In this document: in pieces, positions 1 through 6,358 of the stretch
Numbering within the stretch: position 1 is the first letter of the stretch
Layout of the letters: every line of letters starts with the position of its first letter
Origin: Deinococcus marmoris
GTDB lineage: Bacteria > Deinococcota > Deinococci > Deinococcales > Deinococcaceae
DNA: 8,355 nucleotides
Direction: 5' to 3'
Assembly (NCBI RefSeq): GCF_001949125.1
Contig: NZ_MSTI01000090.1
Coordinates: forward strand, 1-8,355
Translations under genes and position numbers: made by a program
Notes under the pieces: model-generated
What the model was told of the DNA's origin: nothing
Database searches by the model: none
Seen by the model: the letters and a program-made list of their open reading frames with translations, nothing else

Positions 1-297
1 GGGCGCGTGACCCATGAGGTGCGGTTTGCCGTGAGCAGCACGCTGCTCACAGCAAGGGAAGCCGAGGACATCTGGCGACAACACTGGAGTATCGAGAATC
101 GGAGCCACCATCGGCGTGACACGATCTTCCATGAAGATCGTCACCGACTGCGCCAAGGAGCGCAAGGATTGGCTGTCCTGCACGGCATACTGTTGACCCT
201 TTTGCACGCGCGAACACGACACCTCACCGATCTGGTCAGACGCCTACGGCATGATCCTCTGGCCGCGCTGAACGTCTTGGGAATTGGATCTGGTTGA
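1..297 (+). CDS. ISAs1-family transposase, C-terminal fragment (runs off left edge)
   Basis: The frame is open from base 1 and ends at TGA 295-297, so 98 residues of a longer protein are visible. The segment reads SSTLLTAREAEDIWRQHWSIEN, then a conserved H, then FHEDRHRLR, and later DPLAALNVLG. This is the order seen at the C-terminus of ISAs1/H-repeat transposases (HWxIEN, then a D/E-rich ED.xxxR block). The Glu of the SIEN motif (bases 94-96) would be the third acidic residue of the DDE triad; the two Asp residues lie outside the window. The ending looks like a natural family C-terminus rather than a truncation. Whether the element is intact cannot be judged without its left part. The family call is by pattern recognition. 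Confidence 0.85.
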   Translation, partial: GRVTHEVRFAVSSTLLTAREAEDIWRQHWSIENRSHHRRDTIFHEDRHRLRQGAQGLAVLHGILLTLLHARTRHLTDLVRRLRHDPLAALNVLGIGSG

Positions 298-344
298 GAT
301 AAAAGCCTGCCCTCATTCCCCCCTCTAGCGCTCCCCCCCGCCCT

Positions 345-354
345 CTGATAATGT
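345..354 (+). promoter_or_regulatory. candidate -10 region for rpsF
   Basis: GATAAT (347-352) is the only good -10-like hexamer between the transposase stop and rpsF. No recognisable -35 lies 16-18 bp upstream, where the sequence is a C-rich run (about 315-343). Transcription from here would give a leader of roughly 60 nt ending in AGAGGTGA (407-414), a clear Shine-Dalgarno 3 bp before the rpsF ATG. Read-through from the adjacent insertion sequence is an alternative source of transcription. Confidence 0.35.
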
Positions 355-417
355 GGTGAGTTGCGCTGTGCGGCGAGGCCAGACCTTGCCCGGATTCGGC
401 GTGAAGAGAGGTGAAAC

Positions 418-726
418 ATGAACCAGTACGACCTGAACCTGATCCTGAACCCCAACCTCAGCGCCGAGCAGGTGCAAATCGAGAAGGAGTACATCGAAAC
501 CACGTTGAAGAACAGCGGGGCCGAGATGAGCAACCTCGACGACGTGGGCAACCGCCGTCTGGCCTACGCCATCGAGAAGGACCGCGAGGGCTATTACCTG
601 ATGTACACCATCAAGGCCGGTGGCAACCCCGAGAAGGACATCGCCAGCACCCTGCGTCTGCGCGACCACGTGCGCCGCGTCCTGGTGGTCAAGGACCGCC
701 CGGAATGGAAGACCAAGAAGGCTTAA
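418..726 (+). CDS. rpsF: 30S ribosomal protein bS6
   Basis: This 102-residue protein is of normal bS6 length. It begins MNQYDLNLILNPNLS and contains the family block DDVGNRRLAYAIEKDREGYY followed by a hydrophobic strand, with a basic tail ending RPEWKTKKA. bS6 binds the central domain of 16S rRNA in the 30S platform as a heterodimer with bS18, which is encoded two genes downstream. The ATG at 418 is fixed by AGAGGTGA at 407-414. A longer overlapping reading in another frame (from 411) has no family resemblance. It is the first gene of the rpsF-ssb-rpsR-rplI cluster; a 160-bp gap with its own promoter separates it from ssb. The transposase of an insertion sequence ends only 120 bp upstream of its start codon. 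Confidence 0.97.
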   Translation: MNQYDLNLILNPNLSAEQVQIEKEYIETTLKNSGAEMSNLDDVGNRRLAYAIEKDREGYYLMYTIKAGGNPEKDIASTLRLRDHVRRVLVVKDRPEWKTKKA

Positions 727-752
727 GCCACCCTTTGACCACGCCAATGCCA

Positions 753-769
753 ATATGCTATTGACGTAA
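753..769 (+). promoter_or_regulatory. RDRM (radiation/desiccation response motif), predicted DdrO operator of ssb
   Basis: The 17 bases ATATGCTATTGACGTAA match the published deinococcal RDRM consensus TTATGTCATTGACATAA at 13 of 17 positions by my count, including the central ATTGAC. The motif overlaps the TTGACG -35 box (761-766) of ssb. In Deinococcus, the repressor DdrO binds RDRM sites and is cleaved by the metalloprotease PprI (IrrE) after DNA damage. That mechanism is established for the genus; its operation at this site is inferred from motif and position. Confidence 0.8.
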
Positions 770-789
770 TCATATAGTTCGGTTATTCT
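761..789 (+). promoter_or_regulatory. ssb promoter (-35 TTGACG, -10 TATTCT)
   Basis: TTGACG (761-766) is separated by exactly 17 bp from TATTCT (784-789), a good sigma-70-type geometry. The right half of the RDRM covers the -35 box, so a bound repressor would block polymerase directly. The predicted start near 796 gives a leader of about 90 nt before ssb. Because rpsR and rplI follow within 35 and 14 bp and no terminator is seen, they probably share this damage-responsive transcript. Confidence 0.65.
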
Positions 790-886
790 TGAGTTGACCC
801 GCACAGGGCCACACCCGCCAGCAACGTTAAAGCCCCCAGTACGGACGCCACTGCGCGTCCAGCCAGCCACCAAGGAGAACACTGTT

Positions 887-1783
887 ATGGCCCGAGGCAT
901 GAACCATGTGTATTTAGTGGGCGCGCTCGCCCGCGACCCCGAACTGCGTTACACCCCCAACGGAACTGCCGTTTTCGAGGCCACTGTGGCCGGAGAAGAC
1001 CGGATTGTCGGCAACGACGGACGTGAGCGGAACCTGCCGTGGTACCACCGCGTGTCTATTCTGGGCAAGCCCGCCGAATGGCAGGCCGAGCGCAACCTGA
1101 AGGGCGGCGACGCCGTGATGGTGGAAGGCACCCTGGACTACAGCTCCTGGGACGCCCCGGAAGGCGGCAAGCGCAGCGCAGTGAAAGTCAAGGCCCTCCG
1201 CATGGAAGGTCTGGACGCCCAACCCGAACTGATCCAGGACGCCGGAGGCGGCGTTCGCATGGGCAACGGGATGAACGAAGTGGCACTGATCGGTAATGTC
1301 GTCCGCGACCCCGAACTGCGCTACACCCCCGCCGGAGACGCCGTGCTTGGGATCGGCCTGGCCGTGAACGAGACGTGGAATGACCGCGCTGGGAACAAGC
1401 AGGAAAAGACCCACTGGATCGACGTAACCCTGTGGCGCGAAATGGCCGAGGCCATGAAAGAGCTGCGTAAGGGTGACCCCGTGATGGTCAAGGGCCGTCT
1501 GGTCAACGAAAGTTGGACCGACAAGGACGGCAACAAACGCAACTCCACCAAAGTAGAGGCGACGCGAGTCGAAGCTCTGTCCCGAGGCGCAGGAGCCGGT
1601 GCTTCTGCTGCCACCCCCGCCGGACCTCGCACGCAGACCGCGAGCAGTGCGGCGCGCCCCCAGGGCAACGGCTACGGCCAGAGCCAGAATCAGGCGGCGA
1701 ACACGGGGAACCGTTCGGGCGGCTTAGATATAGACCAAGGTCTCGACGATTTCCCACCGGAAGAAGAAGACCTGCCGTTCTGA
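887..1783 (+). CDS. ssb: single-stranded DNA-binding protein, two-OB-fold deinococcal type
   Basis: This 298-residue protein starts MARGMNHVYLVGALARDPELRY. It has one OB fold at about residues 1-112 and a second starting at MNEVALIGNVVRDPELRY (residue 129, to about 235). A low-complexity Ala/Gly/Gln/Ser linker follows, then the acidic tip DFPPEEEDLPF that recruits partner proteins in SSBs. Two OB folds per chain, working as a dimer, is the Deinococcus-Thermus arrangement; most bacterial SSBs have one fold per chain and work as tetramers. AAGGAG (872-877) fixes the ATG at 887; the same frame is open from 794, but that stretch lacks conservation-like content and would swallow the leader. SSB coats single-stranded DNA in replication and recombination repair. 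It is preceded by an RDRM. Confidence 0.97.
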   Translation: MARGMNHVYLVGALARDPELRYTPNGTAVFEATVAGEDRIVGNDGRERNLPWYHRVSILGKPAEWQAERNLKGGDAVMVEGTLDYSSWDAPEGGKRSAVKVKALRMEGLDAQPELIQDAGGGVRMGNGMNEVALIGNVVRDPELRYTPAGDAVLGIGLAVNETWNDRAGNKQEKTHWIDVTLWREMAEAMKELRKGDPVMVKGRLVNESWTDKDGNKRNSTKVEATRVEALSRGAGAGASAATPAGPRTQTASSAARPQGNGYGQSQNQAANTGNRSGGLDIDQGLDDFPPEEEDLPF

Positions 1784-1818
1784 ACTATTTGTAGGAACCG
1801 TGCAGGCACAAGGAACCC

Positions 1819-2088
1819 ATGACGCAATCCAGCGACCGCAAACCACGTGGCAAGGGGCCGAAACGTCCCCGCAAGCCCAAGGTTGACCCCTTCTCCATCG
1901 GGGAACTTGAAATTACCGATTACAAAGACGTGAAGATGCTGCGCCGTTTTGTCTCCGACACCGGCAAGATCTTGCCCCGCCGCCGCACCGGCCTCTCGGC
2001 CAAGCACCAGCGCCGCATTTCGCAGACCATCAAGGTCGCGCGTCAGCTTGCCCTGCTGCCCTACACCGAGAAACTGGTTCGGAAGTAA
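1819..2088 (+). CDS. rpsR: 30S ribosomal protein bS18
   Basis: This 89-residue basic protein has a disordered Lys/Arg/Pro-rich N-terminus, then the bS18 core: an [20 protein letters not shown] segment, then [30 protein letters not shown] residues and ALLPY near the end. bS18 pairs with bS6 on the 30S platform. It lies 35 bp after ssb with AAGGAA at 1810-1815, and 14 bp before rplI, so it is co-transcribed with both. No Cys residues are present, so this is not a zinc-binding variant. Confidence 0.97.
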   Translation: MTQSSDRKPRGKGPKRPRKPKVDPFSIGELEITDYKDVKMLRRFVSDTGKILPRRRTGLSAKHQRRISQTIKVARQLALLPYTEKLVRK

Positions 2089-2102
2089 GGAGGGCTGCCA
2101 AT

Positions 2103-2549
2103 ATGCAAGTCATTCTGATGGAACCCGGCAAGCTGGGCAAAACGGGCGATATTGTGGAAGTCAGAAGCGGGTACGCCCGCAACTGGCTGATTCCGCAGGG
2201 CATCGCCACCAGCGCCACCGCCGCCAACATGAAGAGCCTGGAAGCCCGCATTCGCGCGCGCCAGAAGATTCAGGCCCAGGAAAAAGCCACCGCCGAGGAC
2301 CTCGCCAGCCGCCTGAACGGAGTCGCTATCGAAATGAGCGTCCGTGCGGGTGAAGGCAAGATCTACGGCGCAGTGACCCACGCCGACGTGGCGGGCGCGC
2401 TGGACCAGCTCGGCTTCGACATCGACAAGCGCAAGCTGGAGATGCCCAAGACCGTCAAGGAAATCGGCGAGTACGACATCGCCTACCGCGCCCACCCCGA
2501 AGTGACCATCCCCATGAAACTGGTGGTCCACGCGCAGAAGGAAAGCTGA
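2103..2549 (+). CDS. rplI: 50S ribosomal protein bL9
   Basis: This 148-residue protein is of the usual length for bL9. The N-terminal rRNA-binding domain (residues 1 to about 48) shows MQVILMEPGKLGKTGDIVEV, then GYARNWLIPQGIA. A long charged connecting helix (about 49-80) and the C-terminal domain follow, with GEGKIYGAVTHADVAGAL and a final strand ending KLVVHAQKES. bL9 binds domain V of 23S rRNA near the L1 stalk and helps keep the reading frame. A strong Shine-Dalgarno, AAGGAGGG (2087-2094), overlaps the rpsR stop codon. It is the last gene of the cluster, followed by an intrinsic terminator. Confidence 0.97.
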   Translation: MQVILMEPGKLGKTGDIVEVRSGYARNWLIPQGIATSATAANMKSLEARIRARQKIQAQEKATAEDLASRLNGVAIEMSVRAGEGKIYGAVTHADVAGALDQLGFDIDKRKLEMPKTVKEIGEYDIAYRAHPEVTIPMKLVVHAQKES

Positions 2550-2580
2550 GTTCAAGCCCCGGTTTGAATTGAGTTTGGAC

Positions 2581-2611
2581 AAGCCCCCGCCCGTTGTGGT
2601 GGGGGTTTTTT
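2581..2611 (+). terminator. intrinsic terminator of the rpsF-rplI cluster
   Basis: CCCCCGCC (2584-2591) pairs with GGTGGGGG (2598-2605) across a 6-nt loop, with one G-T pair. T6 (2606-2611) follows, and A-rich bases upstream can extend the stem. It lies 32 bp after the rplI stop and separates the cluster from the lipoprotein gene. Confidence 0.9.
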
Positions 2612-2637
2612 CGTCTCCTGGCACACGGGGATTGCCC

Positions 2638-2643
2638 TAACAT
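2638..2643 (+). promoter_or_regulatory. -10 box for a probably leaderless lipoprotein transcript
   Basis: TAACAT fits the TANNNT -10 pattern and ends 7 bp before the ATG at 2651, so transcription would start at or next to the A of the start codon. No Shine-Dalgarno precedes this ATG (the bases are TGGCGTC). Leaderless mRNAs with a -10 box at this distance are common in Deinococcus. The -35 is not recognisable. Confidence 0.6.
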
Positions 2644-2650
2644 TGGCGTC

Positions 2651-3196
2651 ATGCGAAAACTGGCAATTCTGGCATCGGTCACCCTGGCATTGACGGCATG
2701 TGGCGGTAGTCCCAGCCCACAGGCCGACAGCAACCCCGTGCTGAATGTTTCGGTCAATCCAGCCACACCCCAGGCGGGGCAGAACATCACCTTCACGGTC
2801 AGCTTGACGGGCGGCTCAGGAACGTGGAATGTGGCGCTGTTCAACCAGAACCCGGATGGCAGCGTCGATCAGGTTTACCCCAATCGGCTGCCAGAGGGTC
2901 AGCCCACGCTGACGCCCGGCGCAACGCTGAACTTTCCACCGCCGGAAGCCAAGTATGTTTTTGTCGCTGCTGGACCAATGGGAACCAACACGCTCCTGGC
3001 TTACGCCACGCAGAAACCTCTGGATCTGGAAGGCGAAGGTCTCAGTCGATACGACAATTCACAGGCCCAATTTGCCAGCGTAGTGGGCCAGGGGTTCGAC
3101 ACACTCAGTTCACTGCGGGCAAAACTGAAACTGGTTTTCTCAGGGATCTCAAAGGTCATCCAGTACGAGGTCATCAGCCCAGCGTCCACTCCCTGA
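2651..3196 (+). CDS. lipoprotein with DUF4384-like domain
   Basis: This 181-residue predicted lipoprotein has a short basic N-terminus (MRK), a hydrophobic core, and the lipobox LTAC with Cys17 as the lipidated residue, followed by a Ser/Pro-rich tether. Residues of about 30-125 look like a DUF4384-type beta domain: a strand around ITFTVSLTGG, then NPDGSVDQVYPN, then a P-rich turn and GPMGTNTLLAYATQKPL. The remaining C-terminus has no motif I recognise. The function of such domains is not established; they are found in exported or envelope-bound proteins. The ATG at 2651 is chosen because the signal peptide begins there; the same frame is open from 2594, but that stretch is terminator sequence. 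It is monocistronic after the rplI terminator, with a 75-bp gap to the next gene. Confidence 0.8.
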   Translation: MRKLAILASVTLALTACGGSPSPQADSNPVLNVSVNPATPQAGQNITFTVSLTGGSGTWNVALFNQNPDGSVDQVYPNRLPEGQPTLTPGATLNFPPPEAKYVFVAAGPMGTNTLLAYATQKPLDLEGEGLSRYDNSQAQFASVVGQGFDTLSSLRAKLKLVFSGISKVIQYEVISPASTP

Positions 3197-3271
3197 AGAT
3201 TCCTTCATCTGACAATCCTTCCACCCGATACCTCCCCTGTCCCATTAAAGTGGACATTGGAGGTTCTACCC

Positions 3272-4006
3272 ATGTTGACCAGAATGCTGACCCTTTCGGC
3301 CCTTGCCCTCTCCTCTCTTGCGCTGGGACAGGCGGTGAAAGGCGCTGATCTGGACGTGACCAGTGGCGGCAAGGCGTACAAGAGCTATCTGGCTGCCCCC
3401 GCCAGCGCCGCACCCAAAGCCGCCGTGATCCTGCTGCACTCCTTCAACGGGCTGGAACAGGGCTACAAGGATCTGGTGGACGAGATGGCCGGGGCCGGGT
3501 ACGTGACGCTGGCACTGGGCTGGCAGACCTTCGAGAAGCAGCCGAGTGACGATGTGGTGAGGGCACTGGTGGAGGACGGCCTGAAGACGCTGGCGGCCCG
3601 CAAGGACGTGAACATGAACGCCGTGGGCCTGACGGGCTTCTGCGCGGGCGGGCGCTACACCATGCTGCTGCTGCCGCAGATGAAACAGTTCAAGTCGGGC
3701 GTGGCGTGGTACGGCTTCCCCGATTCGGGCGGCACGGCCACGCAGCCCAAGGCTCCCGCCGACTTTATCGGAGAGCTGACCGCGCCCCTGCTGATCCTGC
3801 ACGGCACGAAGGACCAGCCCAGCCCGGTTGCCAGTATTTACAGCTACGCGCAGAAACTGGACGCGGCGGGCAAGAATTTCAAGCTGACGGTCTATCAGGG
3901 TGCGCCGCACGGCTTCCTGCTCGCAGACAGCAAGATCACCGACACCTATGCCAGCCGCGACGGCAGGCGAGAAATGCTGAACTACTTTGGCGACACGCTG
4001 AAATAA
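3272..4006 (+). CDS. secreted dienelactone hydrolase family protein (alpha/beta hydrolase)
   Basis: This protein has 244 residues. Residues 1-19 form a signal peptide with a likely cleavage after ALG (Q20). The alpha/beta-hydrolase core carries the dienelactone hydrolase hallmarks: nucleophile Cys124 in TGFCAGGRY, Asp181 in LHGTKDQ and His213 in APHGF, so the Cys-Asp-His triad is complete. The family hydrolyses ester or lactone bonds; many members act on substrates other than dienelactone, so the substrate here is unknown. GGAGGT (3259-3264) places the start at ATG 3272; the in-frame TTG at 3257 overlaps that site and is rejected. It could share a transcript with the lipoprotein gene, 75 bp upstream. 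A weak TAAAGT -10 candidate (3246-3251) has no -35 partner. Confidence 0.88.
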   Translation: MLTRMLTLSALALSSLALGQAVKGADLDVTSGGKAYKSYLAAPASAAPKAAVILLHSFNGLEQGYKDLVDEMAGAGYVTLALGWQTFEKQPSDDVVRALVEDGLKTLAARKDVNMNAVGLTGFCAGGRYTMLLLPQMKQFKSGVAWYGFPDSGGTATQPKAPADFIGELTAPLLILHGTKDQPSPVASIYSYAQKLDAAGKNFKLTVYQGAPHGFLLADSKITDTYASRDGRREMLNYFGDTLK

Positions 4007-4119
4007 CGCCCCGTCAGCAACCCCGCCGCGCCCTCCCAGCGCACACCCACCACACAGAGAAATTCCAGAGGAACCACCCCTGTGGCAACGGCAGCGCTTT
4101 CAGACTTCGGGTTTGGGGC

Positions 4120-4125
4120 TAAACT
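4120..4125 (+). promoter_or_regulatory. candidate -10 box upstream of rny
   Basis: TAAACT (TANNNT) sits 113 bp before the rny ATG; no good -35 is seen, only a T-rich CTTTCA around 4097-4102. If it is used, the transcript begins near 4131, right at the base of the hairpin at 4128-4162, so the rny mRNA would start with a stem-loop and a U-rich run. Confidence 0.4.
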
Positions 4126-4127
4126 GC

Positions 4128-4163
4128 GAGACGAACGTCCGAATTCAAACGGCGTTCGTCTTT
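4128..4163 (+). terminator. terminator-like hairpin between the hydrolase gene and rny
   Basis: GACGAACG (4130-4137) pairs perfectly with CGTTCGTC (4153-4160). The flanking GA and TT extend the stem, and TTTT then a second T6 run (4170-4175) follow. It can be the terminator of the hydrolase gene (122 bp after its stop) or, given the -10 box just before it, a 5'-leader hairpin or attenuator of rny. The sequence does not decide between these. Confidence 0.65.
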
Positions 4164-4238
4164 TCTCACTTTTTTGCAGGGCGGGGGCGGACCTTTTCGT
4201 GGTCCCAGCCGCCCTGAAACAGAACCAAAAGGAGCAGT

Positions 4239-5939
4239 ATGCCAACGATTGTCTGGTTGATCGTGGCGCTCCTGATCGGATTGGTCGGAGGGTTTCTCGG
4301 GGGGCAGTCGCGGGGCTTGCGGGAGCGGGCCGCAGTCGATGACCGCCTGCAACGGGAGGCCCGCGCAGAGGCAGAGCGCATTCGCGCGGCGGCGGAAGCC
4401 GAGGCACGCTTAACGCGGGAGCAGGCCGACCAGGCCAGACAGGACGCCACAAGAAGGATTCAGGAAGCTGGAGAGCGCGAAGCCCAGGTCACGGCGCTGG
4501 GCGCACAGTTCGGCGCAGAGCGCGAGGCCATCGCCAAGTTACGCACGCAGGCAGAGGCCGAACGCACGGCGGCCAAGGCAGACGTCACGCGTGACCGCGA
4601 GGCCCTGAGCGCAGACCGCAAGGAAACGCGGGCCGAGCGCGAGGAGCTGAAACGCGAGATCGAACGCCTCAACCGCCGGGCCGAACAGCTCGACGCGCGC
4701 GGCGACAAGCTCGATTCGCTGGAAGAACGGGTGGAGGAACGCTCGCGCATCCTGGCCGAACACGAGGCCGATCTGAGCGAGCGGGGCCGGGCGGTGGACC
4801 TCAAGCTGTATGAGGTGGCCAACCTCTCGCCGCAGGCCGCGCGCGACGAGATCATGGGACGGCTGGACAACGAGCTGGAGGAGGAGAAATCCATCCGGGT
4901 CAAGGCCATGCAGGAGCGCACCACGGCGGAGGCCAAGCGGCACGCCCGCCATGTGATCGCCCAGGCCATCCAGCGCAGCGCATCGGAAACAAGCGCTGCG
5001 CTGAGCGTGTCGGTGGTGCCTATTCCCAACGACGCCATGAAGGGCCGCCTGATCGGGCGCGAGGGCCGCAACATCCGGGCTTTCGAGGCGCTGACGGGCG
5101 TGGACCTGATCATCGACGACACCCCTGAAGCGGTGATCCTCTCCAGCTTCAACCCGGTGCGGCGCGAGGTGGCCAAGCATGTGCTGGACGCACTGGTGGC
5201 CGACGGGCGCATTCACCCCACCCGCATCGAGGAGATGGTGCATAAGGCGCAGGACGAGATGAAGACCTTTATTCACGCGCAGGGGGAGGAAGCGGCCATC
5301 GAGGCAGGGGTGATGGGCATCAAGCCGGGGCTGACGCAACTGCTGGGGCGCATGTACTTCCGCACCAGCTATGGCCAGAACGTCCTGAAGCACAGCATTC
5401 AGGTGGCGCACCTGACCGGCATCATGGCCGACGAACTGGGGCTGGACGCGGGGCTGGCCCGCCGCGCCGGTCTGATGCACGACGTGGGCAAGAGCATCGA
5501 CCGCGAGATCGACGGCACACACGTCGAGATCGGGATCAACCTTGCCAGGCGCTTTGGCGAGGTCCAGGAGGTCATCGACGCGATTGCCCACCACCATGAC
5601 CCGGAAAACGGCGAGACGCTGTACAGCGTGCTGGTAGCCGCCGCCGACGCCATCAGTGCGGCCCGGCCCGGCGCGCGGCGTGAGGAGCTGGAATCCTACG
5701 TGCGCCGTCTGGAGCAACTGGAGCAGATCGCCGTGTCGTTCCCCGGCGTGCAGCAGGCCTACGCCATCCAGGCCGGGCGCGAGGTCCGCGTGATCGTGCA
5801 GCCCGAGAAGGTCACGGACGCCCAGGCCATTCTGCTGGCCCGCGAGATCGCCGGGCGCGTGGAGCAGGACATGGAATATCCGGGGCAGGTGCAGGTCACG
5901 GTGGTCCGGGAAAGCCGCGCGGTGGAAGTGGCGCACTAA
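4239..5939 (+). CDS. rny: ribonuclease Y
   Basis: This 566-residue protein is slightly longer than the usual ~520. Domains in order: an N-terminal membrane anchor (residues of about 3-22, IVWLIVALLIGLVGGFLGG); a long charged coiled coil (about 25-205) rich in Arg, Glu and Ala; a KH RNA-binding domain around GRLIGREGRNIRAFEALTG (starting near residue 268); and an HD metal-binding domain with His414-Asp415 in LMHDVGKS, IAHHHDPE at 449-456 and an AADAISAARPGAR block. A C-terminal RNase Y domain ends with VRVIVQPE and VTVVRE. RNase Y is a membrane-bound endoribonuclease that starts mRNA decay. AAAAGGAG (4227-4234) fixes the ATG at 4239. The coiled coil is longer than usual, accounting for most of the extra length. 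It appears monocistronic. Confidence 0.97.
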   Translation: MPTIVWLIVALLIGLVGGFLGGQSRGLRERAAVDDRLQREARAEAERIRAAAEAEARLTREQADQARQDATRRIQEAGEREAQVTALGAQFGAEREAIAKLRTQAEAERTAAKADVTRDREALSADRKETRAEREELKREIERLNRRAEQLDARGDKLDSLEERVEERSRILAEHEADLSERGRAVDLKLYEVANLSPQAARDEIMGRLDNELEEEKSIRVKAMQERTTAEAKRHARHVIAQAIQRSASETSAALSVSVVPIPNDAMKGRLIGREGRNIRAFEALTGVDLIIDDTPEAVILSSFNPVRREVAKHVLDALVADGRIHPTRIEEMVHKAQDEMKTFIHAQGEEAAIEAGVMGIKPGLTQLLGRMYFRTSYGQNVLKHSIQVAHLTGIMADELGLDAGLARRAGLMHDVGKSIDREIDGTHVEIGINLARRFGEVQEVIDAIAHHHDPENGETLYSVLVAAADAISAARPGARREELESYVRRLEQLEQIAVSFPGVQQAYAIQAGREVRVIVQPEKVTDAQAILLAREIAGRVEQDMEYPGQVQVTVVRESRAVEVAH

Positions 5940-5958
5940 CGCAGCGCGGGAAAAATGG

Positions 5959-5992
5959 GGGCGGTCAGGCGAAAGCGGGCCGCCCTTGCTTT
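5959..5992 (+). terminator. probable rny terminator
   Basis: GGGCGG (5959-5964) pairs with CCGCCC (5980-5985). The stem continues imperfectly inward around a GCGAAAGC apex, and TTGCTTT follows. It begins 20 bp after the rny stop. The T tract is broken by GC, so termination may be only partial. Confidence 0.6.
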
Positions 5993-6064
5993 ATGCAATT
6001 TCGGGTTGGATACGGGGCGAGAAAGCACGCCCCAGTGCGGGAATTTCAGACCCGGCGCATAAAG

Positions 6065-6093
6065 TTGACAGCGGCTGGATTCCACGCTATATT
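6065..6093 (+). promoter_or_regulatory. near-consensus promoter in repeat copy 1
   Basis: TTGACA (6065-6070), a 17-bp spacer, then TATATT (6088-6093): a perfect -35 at optimal spacing and a 5/6 -10. It is stronger by sequence than any gene promoter in the window, yet no gene follows. Confidence 0.85.
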
Positions 6094-6099
6094 TGTCTT

Positions 6100-6128
6100 A
6101 TCACCGTCCGAGAGGGCGGGTTTTTTAT
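6100..6128 (+). ncRNA. candidate very short RNA from repeat copy 1
   Basis: If both the promoter and the terminator work, the product is an RNA of about 25-30 nt consisting of a few unpaired bases, a 6-bp stem with a GNRA-type loop (GAGA) and a U tail. This is an inference from spacing; no target or partner is evident. Confidence 0.3.
6104..6126 (+). terminator. intrinsic terminator directly after the copy 1 promoter
   Basis: CCGTCC (6104-6109), loop GAGA, GGGCGG (6114-6119), one G, then T6 (6121-6126). The stem starts only 10 bp after the -10 box, so a transcript starting near 6100 would be released after about 25-30 nt. Confidence 0.8.
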
Positions 6129-6207
6129 TGGTTCTGGATATGGGCTGTGGAATTGCCATGCCCGCTTAACCACTCGGCTTCGCGGTTTTCTGGGGTGGCT
6201 CCCACGG

Positions 6208-6358
6208 TTGACCCCTCTGCTCCGCAGCTCTGCGAGTCCGCCCCTTCGGGGCACCTCCCCTTAGAAGGGAGGCAAGAGGTGTGGAATTGCCCGGCCAGCA
6301 GCGCACTCCTGGCTCCCTTTGAGGGGAGCTGGCTGGGAAGCAGACTGAGGGGTTCGCC
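6208..6358. repeat. composite palindromic intergenic repeat
   Basis: The left arm begins GACCCCTCTGCTCCGCAGCTC (from 6209). The complement of the right end (about 6330-6354) reads ACCCCTCAGTCTGCTTCCCAGC, then CAGCTCCCC, so the arms are related inverted copies. Inside are compact hairpins: GCCCC-TTC-GGGGC (6240-6252), CCTCCC...GGGAGG (6254-6272) and GCTCCC...GGGAGC (6312-6329). A 12-bp direct repeat, TGTGGAATTGCC, occurs at 6146-6157 and 6280-6291. This style of sequence is typical of multicopy non-coding intergenic repeats; no coding content is seen. Copy number in the genome cannot be judged here. Confidence 0.7.

Larger units (their letters stand above)
6031..6130 (+). repeat. promoter-terminator repeat unit, copy 1
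   Basis: This is the first of two direct copies of a 100-bp unit (the other is at 6456-6555). Conserved blocks are CCCAG.GC.GGAATTT, GCATAAA.TTGACA, CGCTATATTT, TCTTATCACCGTCCG and a closing TTTTTTATTG. The 5' half of the promoter spacer and the hairpin loop differ between copies, while the promoter hexamers and stem are identical. No coding frame is shared. It lies about 90 bp after the rny stop. Confidence 0.9.

Noticed and set aside
794..886. In-frame extension of ssb upstream to 794
   Set aside because: It would add 31 residues with no SSB resemblance. AAGGAG at 872-877 and the conserved MARGMNHVYL start support ATG 887, and 794 falls at the predicted transcription start.
3257..3271. TTG start five codons upstream for the dienelactone hydrolase family gene
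   Set aside because: It overlaps the Shine-Dalgarno GGAGGT that serves ATG 3272 and would put acidic residues ahead of the signal peptide.
4539..5936. 465-residue open frame antisense to rny
   Set aside because: Long antisense frames are expected in high-G+C coding DNA. The translation is His/Gly/Val-rich with no family motif, while the plus strand encodes an unmistakable RNase Y.
6069..6083. GCGGCTGGAT in repeat copy 1 resembles the 3' end of 16S rRNA, as does ATCACCGTCC further on
   Set aside because: The first match lies in the part of the spacer that is not conserved in copy 2, and the second has an extra G. The likeness is better explained by chance than by an rRNA fragment.
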